NCBI GenBank assembly: GCA_020636695.1
Contig: JACJXJ010000018.1
Span: 1-26,145, forward strand
Length of the DNA: 26,145 nucleotides
Reading direction: 5' to 3'
From: Prevotellaceae bacterium
GTDB taxonomy: Bacteria > Bacteroidota > Bacteroidia > Bacteroidales > Paludibacteraceae
A program made the position numbers and the translations under genes. Shown here piece by piece: positions 7,144 through 15,509 of the stretch. Numbering within the stretch: the stretch's first letter is position 1; every line of letters begins with the position of its first letter. The notes beneath the pieces are model-generated. The model was given only the letters and a program-made list of their open reading frames with translations. It was not told where the DNA came from and did no database searches.

Positions 7144-10100
7144 ATGAGAAAAAATCTAGTGCTTGCTCTTGCCATGTTTGCGTCTCTATCCATTTGGGCG
7201 CAAAATACTGTTAAGGGCGTTGTGAAAATCGGAGGAACTTCGGAACCTGCGGTTGGTGCAGTAGTTACTTTGCAGGGGCAGAATGCTTCAGCGGTAACAA
7301 ATGCCAAAGGAGAATTTGTAATTCAGGCTACAAAACCTGGTGACGAAGTATTAACTATTGTACAAGACGGTTACGATGTAACAAGTAGATCGATAGCAAT
7401 TTCTAACTTAGCAACACTTGACTTAGGGGAAGTTGTATTAGTTTCTAAAGAAGCTGAGCTTAAAGCCGATCTTACCGAAGAAATGTTTTTGGCAACTTCA
7501 GATGTCGAATTTGACGATGAAGATGGTCTTTCTTCTCAAAGTATTTCTGGCGTTTTGTATTCACGTGGAGATGTCTTTTCTGGTGCAGCAAGTTATTCTT
7601 TCAGCCCCGTACGTTATCGTTTACGTGGTTATGCACAATCTTACGAATCTACCTATATTAACGGCGTAAATTTTAATGATCAGGAACGTGGTCGTTTTAA
7701 TTATTCCTCGTTAGGTGGTTTAAATGATGCTAGCCGCAATAAAGAAATCGTGACTAACTATACTCCTAATAATTACACGTATGGTAATATTGGTAATAGT
7801 ACTAATATAGATATGCGTGCAAGCACTTATGCTAAAGGCACTAAATTGGGTTTAGCTGGGACTAACCGTTCCTATTGGTTGCGTGCCCATGCAACTTATG
7901 CTACTGGCATTCTAGACAATGGTTGGGCTTTCGCTGGTTCTATGGCTTATCGTTGGTCGCAAGAAGGTATTCAAGAAGGTACATTTTATAATTCAGGTGC
8001 CTATTTTTTGAGTGCTGAAAAAATATTTAATCCGAGACACAGTTTGTCTATTGTGACATATGGTGCCCCTACGGAACGTGCAGGTTCTTCCGCATTGACT
8101 CAAGAAACAGTCGACTTACGATCAATTTATTATAATCCTTATTGGGGTTATCAAAATGGTAAAAAACGTAATTCACGCGTGGTACATAGCTACGATCCAA
8201 CTGCTATCGTTAGTCATGATTGGAAAATTAGTGAAACACAACGTTTAAGAACAGGTTTAGGCGCTCATTACAGCATGTATAGCAATTCTGCATTAACGTT
8301 TTACAATGCATCAGATCCTCGCCCTGATTATTATCGTAACTTACCTAGTTATCAAACAGATGGAAAGTGGCGTTATGATGCTGGTTTAGACCAATTTGTT
8401 GCGGATATGTCAATTACAAACTTGGATTTATACAACGAAATGACGGATTTGTGGACATCTGGCGATTTAGGAACTACTCAAATAGATTGGGATGCGTTGT
8501 ATCGTGCTAACTATGCGAACAATAATAATAATGGAGATAATCCATTAAGCATGGCTAAATATATGGTGGAACGTCGTCATAATAATTTACTTGAAGGGGC
8601 TCTTAATTCAGTTTATAAACAGACTTTTAATGATGAACAATTGACTTTAGTTGCTGGTTTTGATGCTAAATATACTAAAGGTGTTCATTATAAAACCGTA
8701 GATGATTTATTAGGTGCTAATCAATGGGTTGATATAGATCCATTTTCAGATCGTGATATCGCAGATTTGGCCGAAAATGTCGGTTTGACACAGGCTGAAA
8801 TAGCTAATGTACGTCAGAATGATGTTGATAACCCTGACAAAGTCGTAAAAGAGGGTGATGTGTTTGGCTATAAATACGATATTAACGTGTATAAAGCGTC
8901 TGCTTTTGCTCATAATGAATGGGATTTTAATCACTGGCAATTTTATTACGGTTTGAAGGCTACTTATAGTTTGTTTAACCGTTATGGTTATATGGAAAAT
9001 GGTCGTGCTGTTTATTTGAGTAATTTGTTAAGTATGCAAAGTGGCACCCCTGTCAAAATTATTTCTAAAGGACATGGCGTAAATCATTCATTTATAGACC
9101 CATCTGTTAAAGCTGGAGCTACTTATAATTTTAATGGACATAACCGTTTAGCTGTAAATGTCTTGGCTGAAACGCGTGCTCCATTGGCAAGTTCTTATTA
9201 TGTATCACAACGTATTTCAGATCGTTCTGTAGATGTATTTTATAATAAAACGGGTAATGCATTGGCTGATTATTATGGTACTTCTGAAAAAATATTAGCA
9301 TATGATTTGTCTTATATCGCAACTTATCCACGTGTGCGTGCACGTTTATCACTTTACCGTACGCAATCATTAGATGGTATAGAACAAACAGGTTACTATA
9401 ATGACGAATATCGTACCTTTATTAATCAGGTAATGATTGGGGTGGATAAAGTGTATCAAGGAGCAGAGTTAGGTGCTTCTGTAAAATTAAATAGCAGTTT
9501 TACTTTGTCAGGGGTGTTGGCCTTAAATGATGCTCATTACACAGATAATGCCGTAGGTATTGAAAGTGCTGAGAATGGGATGAAATTGGATGGTGAGAGT
9601 TTAGAGATTAAAGATAATATATTGATTAAAGATATTAAGGTCGCTTCTGGTCCACAATTGGCTGCGAATGTGAAATTGAATTATTTCCATCAGAAAATGT
9701 GGTTTGCGGACATCTCTATCAACTATTTTGATAAAAATTATTTGAGAATATCGCCATCACGTTTTTCTCAAGGAATTATCACTGGTGAACGTGCTGATGG
9801 TTCAATTCCAAATTTAGTGTATCCTGATGAAGTTGCAACAGCTATGACAGCACAAGAATCTTTAGTGTCTAAAAACATTTACGAACGTTTCTTGGTGGAC
9901 GTGTCGGTTGGTAAATTAATTTATTTGAAAAAAGGTGGTGCTATCAATATTAATTTGAGTGTGAGCAATGTAACTAATAATACCGGGATGAAAACTGGTG
10001 GTTACCAAACTGGACGTATTCCAACTGTAAACCGTGTATCGCCAACCCCAGGCCAACAAGAGACTGATATTTTTGTGGTTAGTAATGTTCAAAAATATCC

Positions 10101-10161
10101 AGCCAAATATTATTATGCTTGGGGAACCAATTTCTTCTTGAATATTGGTTATAGATTCTAA
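7144..10161 (+). CDS. TonB-dependent outer-membrane receptor with N-terminal carboxypeptidase-regulatory-like domain
   Basis: A 1005-residue outer-membrane transporter. It has a signal peptide (MRKNLVLALAMFASLSIWAQ, residues 1-20). A carboxypeptidase-regulatory-like beta sandwich (about 21-95, GVV.GGTSEPAVGAVVTLQG...TNAKGEF) follows, as in Bacteroidetes TonB receptors. A plug region (about 105-230, with RLRGYAQSYESTYINGV) comes next, then a long beta-barrel rich in aromatic-ended strands, closing with YRF at the C-terminus as is usual for barrel insertion. It is the first gene of a three-gene run: a DUF5689 lipoprotein 24 nt downstream and a DUF6359 lipoprotein 31 nt beyond that. There is no SusD homologue, so it is not a classical SusCD pair; the two lipoproteins may take the surface-binding role. 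The divergent gene encodes a secreted EEP enzyme. The transported substrate is unknown. Confidence 0.88.
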   Translation: MRKNLVLALAMFASLSIWAQNTVKGVVKIGGTSEPAVGAVVTLQGQNASAVTNAKGEFVIQATKPGDEVLTIVQDGYDVTSRSIAISNLATLDLGEVVLVSKEAELKADLTEEMFLATSDVEFDDEDGLSSQSISGVLYSRGDVFSGAASYSFSPVRYRLRGYAQSYESTYINGVNFNDQERGRFNYSSLGGLNDASRNKEIVTNYTPNNYTYGNIGNSTNIDMRASTYAKGTKLGLAGTNRSYWLRAHATYATGILDNGWAFAGSMAYRWSQEGIQEGTFYNSGAYFLSAEKIFNPRHSLSIVTYGAPTERAGSSALTQETVDLRSIYYNPYWGYQNGKKRNSRVVHSYDPTAIVSHDWKISETQRLRTGLGAHYSMYSNSALTFYNASDPRPDYYRNLPSYQTDGKWRYDAGLDQFVADMSITNLDLYNEMTDLWTSGDLGTTQIDWDALYRANYANNNNNGDNPLSMAKYMVERRHNNLLEGALNSVYKQTFNDEQLTLVAGFDAKYTKGVHYKTVDDLLGANQWVDIDPFSDRDIADLAENVGLTQAEIANVRQNDVDNPDKVVKEGDVFGYKYDINVYKASAFAHNEWDFNHWQFYYGLKATYSLFNRYGYMENGRAVYLSNLLSMQSGTPVKIISKGHGVNHSFIDPSVKAGATYNFNGHNRLAVNVLAETRAPLASSYYVSQRISDRSVDVFYNKTGNALADYYGTSEKILAYDLSYIATYPRVRARLSLYRTQSLDGIEQTGYYNDEYRTFINQVMIGVDKVYQGAELGASVKLNSSFTLSGVLALNDAHYTDNAVGIESAENGMKLDGESLEIKDNILIKDIKVASGPQLAANVKLNYFHQKMWFADISINYFDKNYLRISPSRFSQGIITGERADGSIPNLVYPDEVATAMTAQESLVSKNIYERFLVDVSVGKLIYLKKGGAININLSVSNVTNNTGMKTGGYQTGRIPTVNRVSPTPGQQETDIFVVSNVQKYPAKYYYAWGTNFFLNIGYRF

Positions 10162-10185
10162 TTTTAATTCTTAAATTACATTGCT

Positions 10186-11490
10186 ATGAAATCAATTAAT
10201 AAATTTATTGTAATCTGTTTGACTTTGTTGACACTAGTTTTGTCAGCGTGTCATCAATATGAACCCGTTCCCCAAACTGGATATGTGAAAGAAGCCGATG
10301 CATGGAAGGCTACTTATACTATTGGTCAGTTGGTAGATACCTATTTGAGTGTTAATGGTGATATTTTCCCTGTCAGAGAAAATGACTTATCAAAAGATTT
10401 GTCATCTAATACAGGTGTATTTAGTCTTGATACATTGCCAGCTTTAAATGCTGATGGTTCCAATGCCATTATCATTCGTGGTCGTATCGTATCTGAAGAC
10501 GTTGCAGGTAATATTTATAAAACATTGGTAATTCAGGATGAATTACATCCAGAACAAGGATTAAAATTATCCATTGATGCTGGTAGCTTGTCTGGTATTT
10601 ATCCTATTGGTCAATTAGTGGCTATTCGTTGCAATGGTCTAGTATTGGGGAAATATGCAGCCCAAGTGCAATTAGGTGTTGCTTATTTTAATACCGATAA
10701 AGAACCTGACTGGCAACCTGGTGCTACAGGATCAAAAGTAGGTTGGGAACCTGGACGTATTCCATTACCGATTTTCAAAAAGAAGGTTCAACTTATAGAA
10801 GTTCCAGATAAAAGTAAACTGGTGGCAGAAGATATGGAGGTTTCAACTATTACAGGTTGGGTAGCTCCTTATTATACACCGAGTGAAGCTGGATATAAAA
10901 GTATTGCACAATTAGCAAGCCGTTTTGTACGTCTTAAAAATGTCTATTTCACACAACGTTCTGGTGGACCTGGAACTGCCGAAGATGATTATACGTATAC
11001 TGTAAAACCAATTTGTGAATTACCAGCGCCAATAGATACAACAGAAGCAGGTTTAGCACAATGGAGACAAAAAGCGAGCATCTTTGCTCCAGAATCTTAT
11101 AAATCGCAAGGTTATCCACAAAGTCGAGATATTGCTACTGTAGGTGAACCTACAAAATGGGTCTCTATTTCTACTAGCGAATATGCCAAGTTTGCAGAAG
11201 CTACCATTCCTAGTCCTATTTATGATGCACCTGTTAGTGGAGCTAATGTTGTTGGTCAATTTCAAGGTGATATTATTGGTATTATTGGCGTTTATTGCGA
11301 TAAGGGTAAAAATGTGGGTTATATGAATGAATCTTGGTCAATTACTTTACGTTCCTTGAAAGACCTTGAGTTACGCGCTACTGCGGATGGTTATTATCGA
11401 ATTGGTCAAACTGCAGGTTTAGAATCATTTGTACCAGTAAAAACTGGTGATTTGTGGCATGCAGATGATGTTTTTTACCCTAAATATTAA
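10186..11490 (+). CDS. DUF5689 domain lipoprotein
   Basis: A 434-residue lipoprotein. The signal sequence ends in the lipobox LSAC with the lipidated Cys at residue 22. The region from about 45 to 265 resembles DUF5689: a TIGQLVDTYL opening, then IIRGRIVSEDVAGNIYKTLV and IQDE, a YPIGQLVAIRCNGLVLGKY segment and QLGV. The IRGRI...VIQDE...VAIRCNGL order looks like an OB-fold-like beta barrel, by analogy with bacterial surface OB domains (inference). The C-terminal part (about 330-434) looks like a second small beta-rich domain (VVGQFQGDIIGIIGVY...WSITLRSLKDL). It sits between the TonB receptor and a second lipoprotein in the same direction, so I infer an outer-membrane accessory protein for the receptor's ligand. 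No catalytic motif is visible. The family assignment is from pattern recognition, not a search. Confidence 0.75.
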   Translation: MKSINKFIVICLTLLTLVLSACHQYEPVPQTGYVKEADAWKATYTIGQLVDTYLSVNGDIFPVRENDLSKDLSSNTGVFSLDTLPALNADGSNAIIIRGRIVSEDVAGNIYKTLVIQDELHPEQGLKLSIDAGSLSGIYPIGQLVAIRCNGLVLGKYAAQVQLGVAYFNTDKEPDWQPGATGSKVGWEPGRIPLPIFKKKVQLIEVPDKSKLVAEDMEVSTITGWVAPYYTPSEAGYKSIAQLASRFVRLKNVYFTQRSGGPGTAEDDYTYTVKPICELPAPIDTTEAGLAQWRQKASIFAPESYKSQGYPQSRDIATVGEPTKWVSISTSEYAKFAEATIPSPIYDAPVSGANVVGQFQGDIIGIIGVYCDKGKNVGYMNESWSITLRSLKDLELRATADGYYRIGQTAGLESFVPVKTGDLWHADDVFYPKY

Positions 11491-11521
11491 ATTTGGTAAC
11501 CTTAAATAATAACGAGCAATT

Positions 11522-12655
11522 ATGAAAAATAATCATTTTATATTAGTAATTTTTTCTATCATAATGGGCGCTTTTATGACGTCTTGTGATGATCAAAAAA
11601 TGGCAGACCCTTTTGCTGGCATTGATGTACAAAAGGGGGTACAGGAATATCCTTATTCCACTACGGAGTTTTTGAATTTGGCAAAAATGACCACAGACAG
11701 ACTTCATCCGTTAAATTCTACAGAAACAAAACATTGGAAAAATATTTGGTTCCAAGGTTATATCGTAGGTTGTTATGATGCTGCAGTTGAAAATCCTATT
11801 CAATTAGATGCACCTTATACTACAAATTCTACTCTGTTAATAGCTGAGACTCCTAATGAAACAGAGTCGACAAAAATGGTATTGGTTTCTATTAATATAC
11901 CTTATTGGCAAACTCTATTAGGATTACAAGCCACCAATGGAGCTTCTAAAAATCGTTTAGTTAAGTTTTGTGGTGACGTGCTTGCTGCTGGTACGGAACA
12001 GTATACTCCTATTGCTGAATTAGCCAATTTGAAAGGTTTCTTTGATATCCAAGATAATGAGGGTTTTATGATTAATGCAAATCCGTATTTTTCTGAATCT
12101 TTTTCAGTGGCAATAGGATCGACACAAAGTAATTTTCATGATAGACATGCTGTGACATCTAAAGCATCATGGAAAAGTGTCGTGGCTAATAAATCTGCAA
12201 TTGGGACGACTACTTCCGCTTATGCACCAGACTCATTGACAACTCCGCCTACAACGGATGAAAGTTGGTTAGTATCTAAAGCTATTAGTATACCAGTTTG
12301 CGATTATGCCACGTTGTCATTTAAAGCAAAACCTGGCTATTGGTCACCTTTGAATCCTGCTGAAGAATCCTTTAATCCTTCGGATGAATTAACTTTCTAT
12401 GTGGCAGAATTAACTGCAGAAGAGGTTTCTGCAGGAACATTTTTAGACCCATTGGTAGTAGCTAATCGCTTTACTAAAATAGAGTTAACTAATTATCCAA
12501 CAGGTGCGGCTGAAACGACCATGGTTAAAGATTTTACTTCTTATGTAGGTAAACATATTCAAATTGCCTTTAAGTATAAGAGTGTCATTTGGTATAAGTT
12601 TGGTGGTAAGGTTTATCCTCAAAGTTGGAATATTTCAACTGTAGAAATTAAATAA
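11522..12655 (+). CDS. DUF6359-like lipoprotein
   Basis: A 377-residue lipoprotein with lipobox MTSC (Cys22) followed by DDQ; acidic residues straight after the lipidated Cys fit the surface-export signal known in Bacteroidetes. The first domain (about 60-185) resembles DUF6359/YhcR-type OB-like domains: WFQGYIVGCYD, then NSTLLIAETPNETE, VSINIPYWQTLLGL, and LVKFCGDV...PIAELANLKGF. The second part (about 195-377) is beta-rich with alternating aromatic strands (ISIPVCDYATLSFKAKPGYW, YVGKHIQIAFKYKS, WNISTVEI), like a choice-of-anchor or jelly-roll binding domain. It is the last gene of the receptor operon and is followed by a strong terminator. The role is inferred from position: ligand capture at the cell surface. 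No catalytic residues are recognisable. Confidence 0.65.
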   Translation: MKNNHFILVIFSIIMGAFMTSCDDQKMADPFAGIDVQKGVQEYPYSTTEFLNLAKMTTDRLHPLNSTETKHWKNIWFQGYIVGCYDAAVENPIQLDAPYTTNSTLLIAETPNETESTKMVLVSINIPYWQTLLGLQATNGASKNRLVKFCGDVLAAGTEQYTPIAELANLKGFFDIQDNEGFMINANPYFSESFSVAIGSTQSNFHDRHAVTSKASWKSVVANKSAIGTTTSAYAPDSLTTPPTTDESWLVSKAISIPVCDYATLSFKAKPGYWSPLNPAEESFNPSDELTFYVAELTAEEVSAGTFLDPLVVANRFTKIELTNYPTGAAETTMVKDFTSYVGKHIQIAFKYKSVIWYKFGGKVYPQSWNISTVEIK

Positions 12656-12690
12656 AAAAAAGCTCCTACAATTTGTAGGGGCTTTTTTTT
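12654..12690 (+). terminator. Intrinsic terminator of the TonB receptor operon
   Basis: AGCTCCTACA (12661-12670) pairs with TGTAGGGGCT (12674-12683, one G-U) around a 3-nt loop, preceded by an A tract and followed by eight T residues. It lies directly after the lipoprotein stop. Confidence 0.9.
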
Positions 12691-12705
12691 GATAACGATT
12701 TATAC

Positions 12706-12713
12706 TATCTTTG
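12706..12713 (+). promoter_or_regulatory. -7 element for the Xaa-Pro aminopeptidase gene
   Basis: TATCTTTG matches TAnnTTTG exactly and lies 26 nt before the ATG. The only nearby TTTG (12688-12691) is at 14 nt, shorter than usual, so the -33 element is uncertain. Confidence 0.45.
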
Positions 12714-12739
12714 TGATGAAGTTTTAAAGTAATAGAATT

Positions 12740-14518
12740 ATGACAATACAAGAACGATTACAAGAATTACGTAGTTTGATGAAAAATCAAAAAGTTTCAG
12801 CACTTATAGTTCCAGGCACGGATCCTCATGGAAGTGAATATATTGCAGAACACTGGCAAGAACGTCAATTTATTTCAGGCTTTACAGGGTCGGCAGGAAC
12901 TGTTGTAATTACGGCAGATAAGGCTGGATTGTGGACGGATTCTCGTTATTTTTTGCAAGCTGAAGCACAACTCGCTGATACGGGAATAGCATTATTTAAA
13001 GAAGGAATCATGACTACACCATCCATCGTGGAGTGGTTAGGTAGTGTATTAGTACAAGGCGATCAAGTAGCTGTAAATCCAGCCATGTTTTCCATAACTA
13101 GTTTGAAATGTCTCAAGGATGATTTACTGGTTTATGGATTAACACTGAATACGAACTACGATTTGATATCAGCAGTTTGGAAGAATCGTCCCGCATTGCC
13201 AAATGATTATATTTTTGAGTTAACGACACAATATTCTGGACGTACAACCTTGGATAAATTAACAGCTGTGCGTGCTCAAATGTCAAAAAATAAAGTAGAT
13301 GTACTTTTGTTATCAGCACTTGATGATATTGCATGGCTATTTAATATAAGGGGTAATGATGTGGAGTGTAATCCTGTGACTATATCGTATGCCGTAGTGG
13401 AAATGGATTCAGCCATATTATTTATTGATTCAACTAAATTAACAGCTGACGTAAAAGACCATTTAGTTCGTTCGCAAGTCTCTACACAATCTTATGAAGA
13501 GATTTCTGCTTACATCAAAAGTTTACCAAGTGGAAAACGTATAGGTGTGGATTCTAATAAGGTTAATTATGCATTGTATGAAGCAGTTCCTGCCGCTTGT
13601 CAAGTAGTCGAAATGGTTTCTCCTGTTTTTCATATGAAGTGTATTAAAAATGAGGTTGAATTATCAGGATTACGTCATGCTTTGGTAAAAGATGGTGTCG
13701 CTTTAGTTAAATTTTTCCGTTGGCTAGAAAAGAGTGTGCCAACTGGTGACGTGTCTGAATTAAGTGCCATAGAACAGTTGAGGCATTGTCGTGAGGAACA
13801 ATCTTTATTTGTGACCGAAAGTTTTGGTACTATTGCAGGCTATGCTGAACATGGAGCTATTGTACATTATGATTCCACTGAAGACAGTAACGTGACATTA
13901 AAATCTGAAAATTTCTTCTTGTTAGATTCTGGTGGACAATATTTAGATGGTACTACAGATATTACGCGTACAGTAGCACTTGGACCTTTATCAGCACAAC
14001 AAAAACGGGATTTTACACTGGTTTTAAAAGGTCATATCGCTTTGGCTATGGCAAAATTCCCGTATGGTACACGTGGTAATCAGTTGGATATTTTAGCTCG
14101 TCAATTTTTATGGCAGAATGGTTTGCAATATGGACATGGAACTGGTCATGGAGTGGGGCATTTCCTGTGTGTGCACGAAGGGCCACAAAGCATTCGTATG
14201 GACGAGAATCCAACGATTTTGCAACCAGGTATGGTCTTGAGTAACGAACCAGGTTTATATCGTACTAATGAATATGGTATTAGATGTGAAAATTTGGTCA
14301 CAGTACGCGAAGTGGAAACCAATGATTTTGGAAAGTTCCTCAATTTTGAAACGTTGACCTTATTCCCTTTTGATAGTAATGCTATTGATACCTCAATGCT
14401 AACGTTAGAAGAAAAAGAATGGCTCAATAATTATCATCAAATGGTGTATGATCGTTTGTCGCCAGTCTTAGATGATGTAGAAAAAGAATGGCTTAAGTTG
14501 AAAACTCAAGCCATTTAA
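12740..14518 (+). CDS. pepP: Xaa-Pro aminopeptidase (M24B, aminopeptidase P family)
   Basis: A 592-residue cytosolic metallopeptidase that removes an N-terminal residue preceding proline. The long form has two creatinase-N-like domains (about 1-150 and 155-310), the pita-bread M24 catalytic domain (about 315-525) and a short M24-C tail (about 530-592). All five metal ligands of the family are visible: Asp396 and Asp407 in LLDSGG...GTTDITRT (11 apart, as in the family), His474 in GHGTGHGVGHFL, Glu503 in NEPGLY and Glu517 in GIRCENLV. The length matches eukaryote-like and Bacteroidetes aminopeptidase P rather than the shorter E. coli form. It has no signal peptide. It appears monocistronic, between two terminators, with its own -7 box. 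Confidence 0.93.
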   Translation: MTIQERLQELRSLMKNQKVSALIVPGTDPHGSEYIAEHWQERQFISGFTGSAGTVVITADKAGLWTDSRYFLQAEAQLADTGIALFKEGIMTTPSIVEWLGSVLVQGDQVAVNPAMFSITSLKCLKDDLLVYGLTLNTNYDLISAVWKNRPALPNDYIFELTTQYSGRTTLDKLTAVRAQMSKNKVDVLLLSALDDIAWLFNIRGNDVECNPVTISYAVVEMDSAILFIDSTKLTADVKDHLVRSQVSTQSYEEISAYIKSLPSGKRIGVDSNKVNYALYEAVPAACQVVEMVSPVFHMKCIKNEVELSGLRHALVKDGVALVKFFRWLEKSVPTGDVSELSAIEQLRHCREEQSLFVTESFGTIAGYAEHGAIVHYDSTEDSNVTLKSENFFLLDSGGQYLDGTTDITRTVALGPLSAQQKRDFTLVLKGHIALAMAKFPYGTRGNQLDILARQFLWQNGLQYGHGTGHGVGHFLCVHEGPQSIRMDENPTILQPGMVLSNEPGLYRTNEYGIRCENLVTVREVETNDFGKFLNFETLTLFPFDSNAIDTSMLTLEEKEWLNNYHQMVYDRLSPVLDDVEKEWLKLKTQAI

Positions 14519-14533
14519 GGTAAAAATAAATTT

Positions 14534-14567
14534 AAAGGAGACGAGCATTGCTCGTCTCCTTTTTTTA
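14534..14567. terminator. Bidirectional terminator between pepP and the lipid kinase gene
   Basis: AAAGGAGACGAGC (14534-14546) pairs perfectly with 14550-14562 around a 3-nt loop, followed by a T tract and flanked by A residues on the other side. The minus-strand kinase stop (14565) falls within its T tract, so the hairpin starts immediately after that gene. Confidence 0.88.
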
Positions 14568-15509
14568 TGGTATTAACATATTTAATGCTTGTGGAATCAT
14601 TTCTATTACATAAGGTGCTTGGGCATCAATCAGAACACCGTCGGTTTCGGCATAAATTTTCTTAGGCGTTTCTACTACAAAACGTTTGGTAACGAATGAG
14701 TGTGCACGTTTGTGGTCGGTCAATCTGTCTTGAAATAAGCATTTTAAGGCGGATGGAATTTCAGTCAATCTTAAAGGTTCTACAGCTGTGATGTGAAATA
14801 AACCATCCGTGGGGATTGCCTGGGGAGCTTGTTTTAAACCTCCTCCAGAATAACATGTGTTACCGATAGCAATAGTAACAATTTTTTTCTCAACTATTTT
14901 ATCATCAGCGATTAAACGCATCGGATGATTTTTTAATTTAAACAATGCTAAGAATACCGATAGCGAATAAACCCAAGCACTTCCGCCTAATACCTGTTTA
15001 ATATGGTTGGTTATTTTTACTACCATGCCATCAAATCCCATTCCAGCACCATTGATAAAAAAACGGTGCTCTTCATCATTGTTGGCATTTACATAAGTCA
15101 TTTTGCCAATATCTACCGAAACGCTTTTTCGTTCGAACAGATGTCGTGCTAGTTGACGATAATTACGTGTGATTTTCCAATAACGTGCCCAATCGTTGCC
15201 TGTTCCATAAGGCACTAAAGCAAGTGTAACTTCTGATTTGTGTTCTATGTTTGATGTGTAAATACCGTTCACAACTTCATTTATGGTACCATCTCCACCA
15301 ACTACCAATAAATGTTTGTAGCCATGTTCGACCATATTTTTTGCTATTTCGGTAGCGTGTCCAGGGTAGGCTGTCAATTGTTCATCAAAACGAATATCAG
15401 CTTTTTTAAGTAAACGGTAGATTTTTATCCAATCTTTGGCGAGTTGACGTTTTCCAGAATAAGGATTGACAATAACACCCCAAAGTTCTCCTCGTATGTC
15501 ACTATTCAT
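14565..15509 (-). CDS. Diacylglycerol/lipid kinase family protein (YegS/DagK-like)
   Basis: A 314-residue soluble lipid kinase of the DAGK catalytic family, which phosphorylates diacylglycerol or a related lipid (in Bacteroidetes sphingoid bases are also possible). Motifs present are NPYSGK (15-20), the nucleotide-binding GGDGTINEVVNG (71-82) and PYGTGNDWARY (100-110). In the C-terminal half, INGAGMGFDGMVV and CYSGGGLKQAPQAIPTDG are the usual substrate-side segments. The start ATG at 15509 shares one base with the aroC stop (TGATG), so it is translationally coupled to aroC as the last gene of slyD-aroC-kinase. The functional link to chorismate synthesis is not obvious. The exact lipid substrate cannot be assigned. 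Confidence 0.88.
   Translation of the reverse strand: MNSDIRGELWGVIVNPYSGKRQLAKDWIKIYRLLKKADIRFDEQLTAYPGHATEIAKNMVEHGYKHLLVVGGDGTINEVVNGIYTSNIEHKSEVTLALVPYGTGNDWARYWKITRNYRQLARHLFERKSVSVDIGKMTYVNANNDEEHRFFINGAGMGFDGMVVKITNHIKQVLGGSAWVYSLSVFLALFKLKNHPMRLIADDKIVEKKIVTIAIGNTCYSGGGLKQAPQAIPTDGLFHITAVEPLRLTEIPSALKCLFQDRLTDHKRAHSFVTKRFVVETPKKIYAETDGVLIDAQAPYVIEMIPQALNMLIP

Noticed and set aside
7144..12655. A classical SusCD polysaccharide-utilisation locus
   Set aside because: There is no SusD-like gene, no glycoside hydrolase and no local sensor or regulator; the partners are DUF5689 and DUF6359-like lipoproteins.
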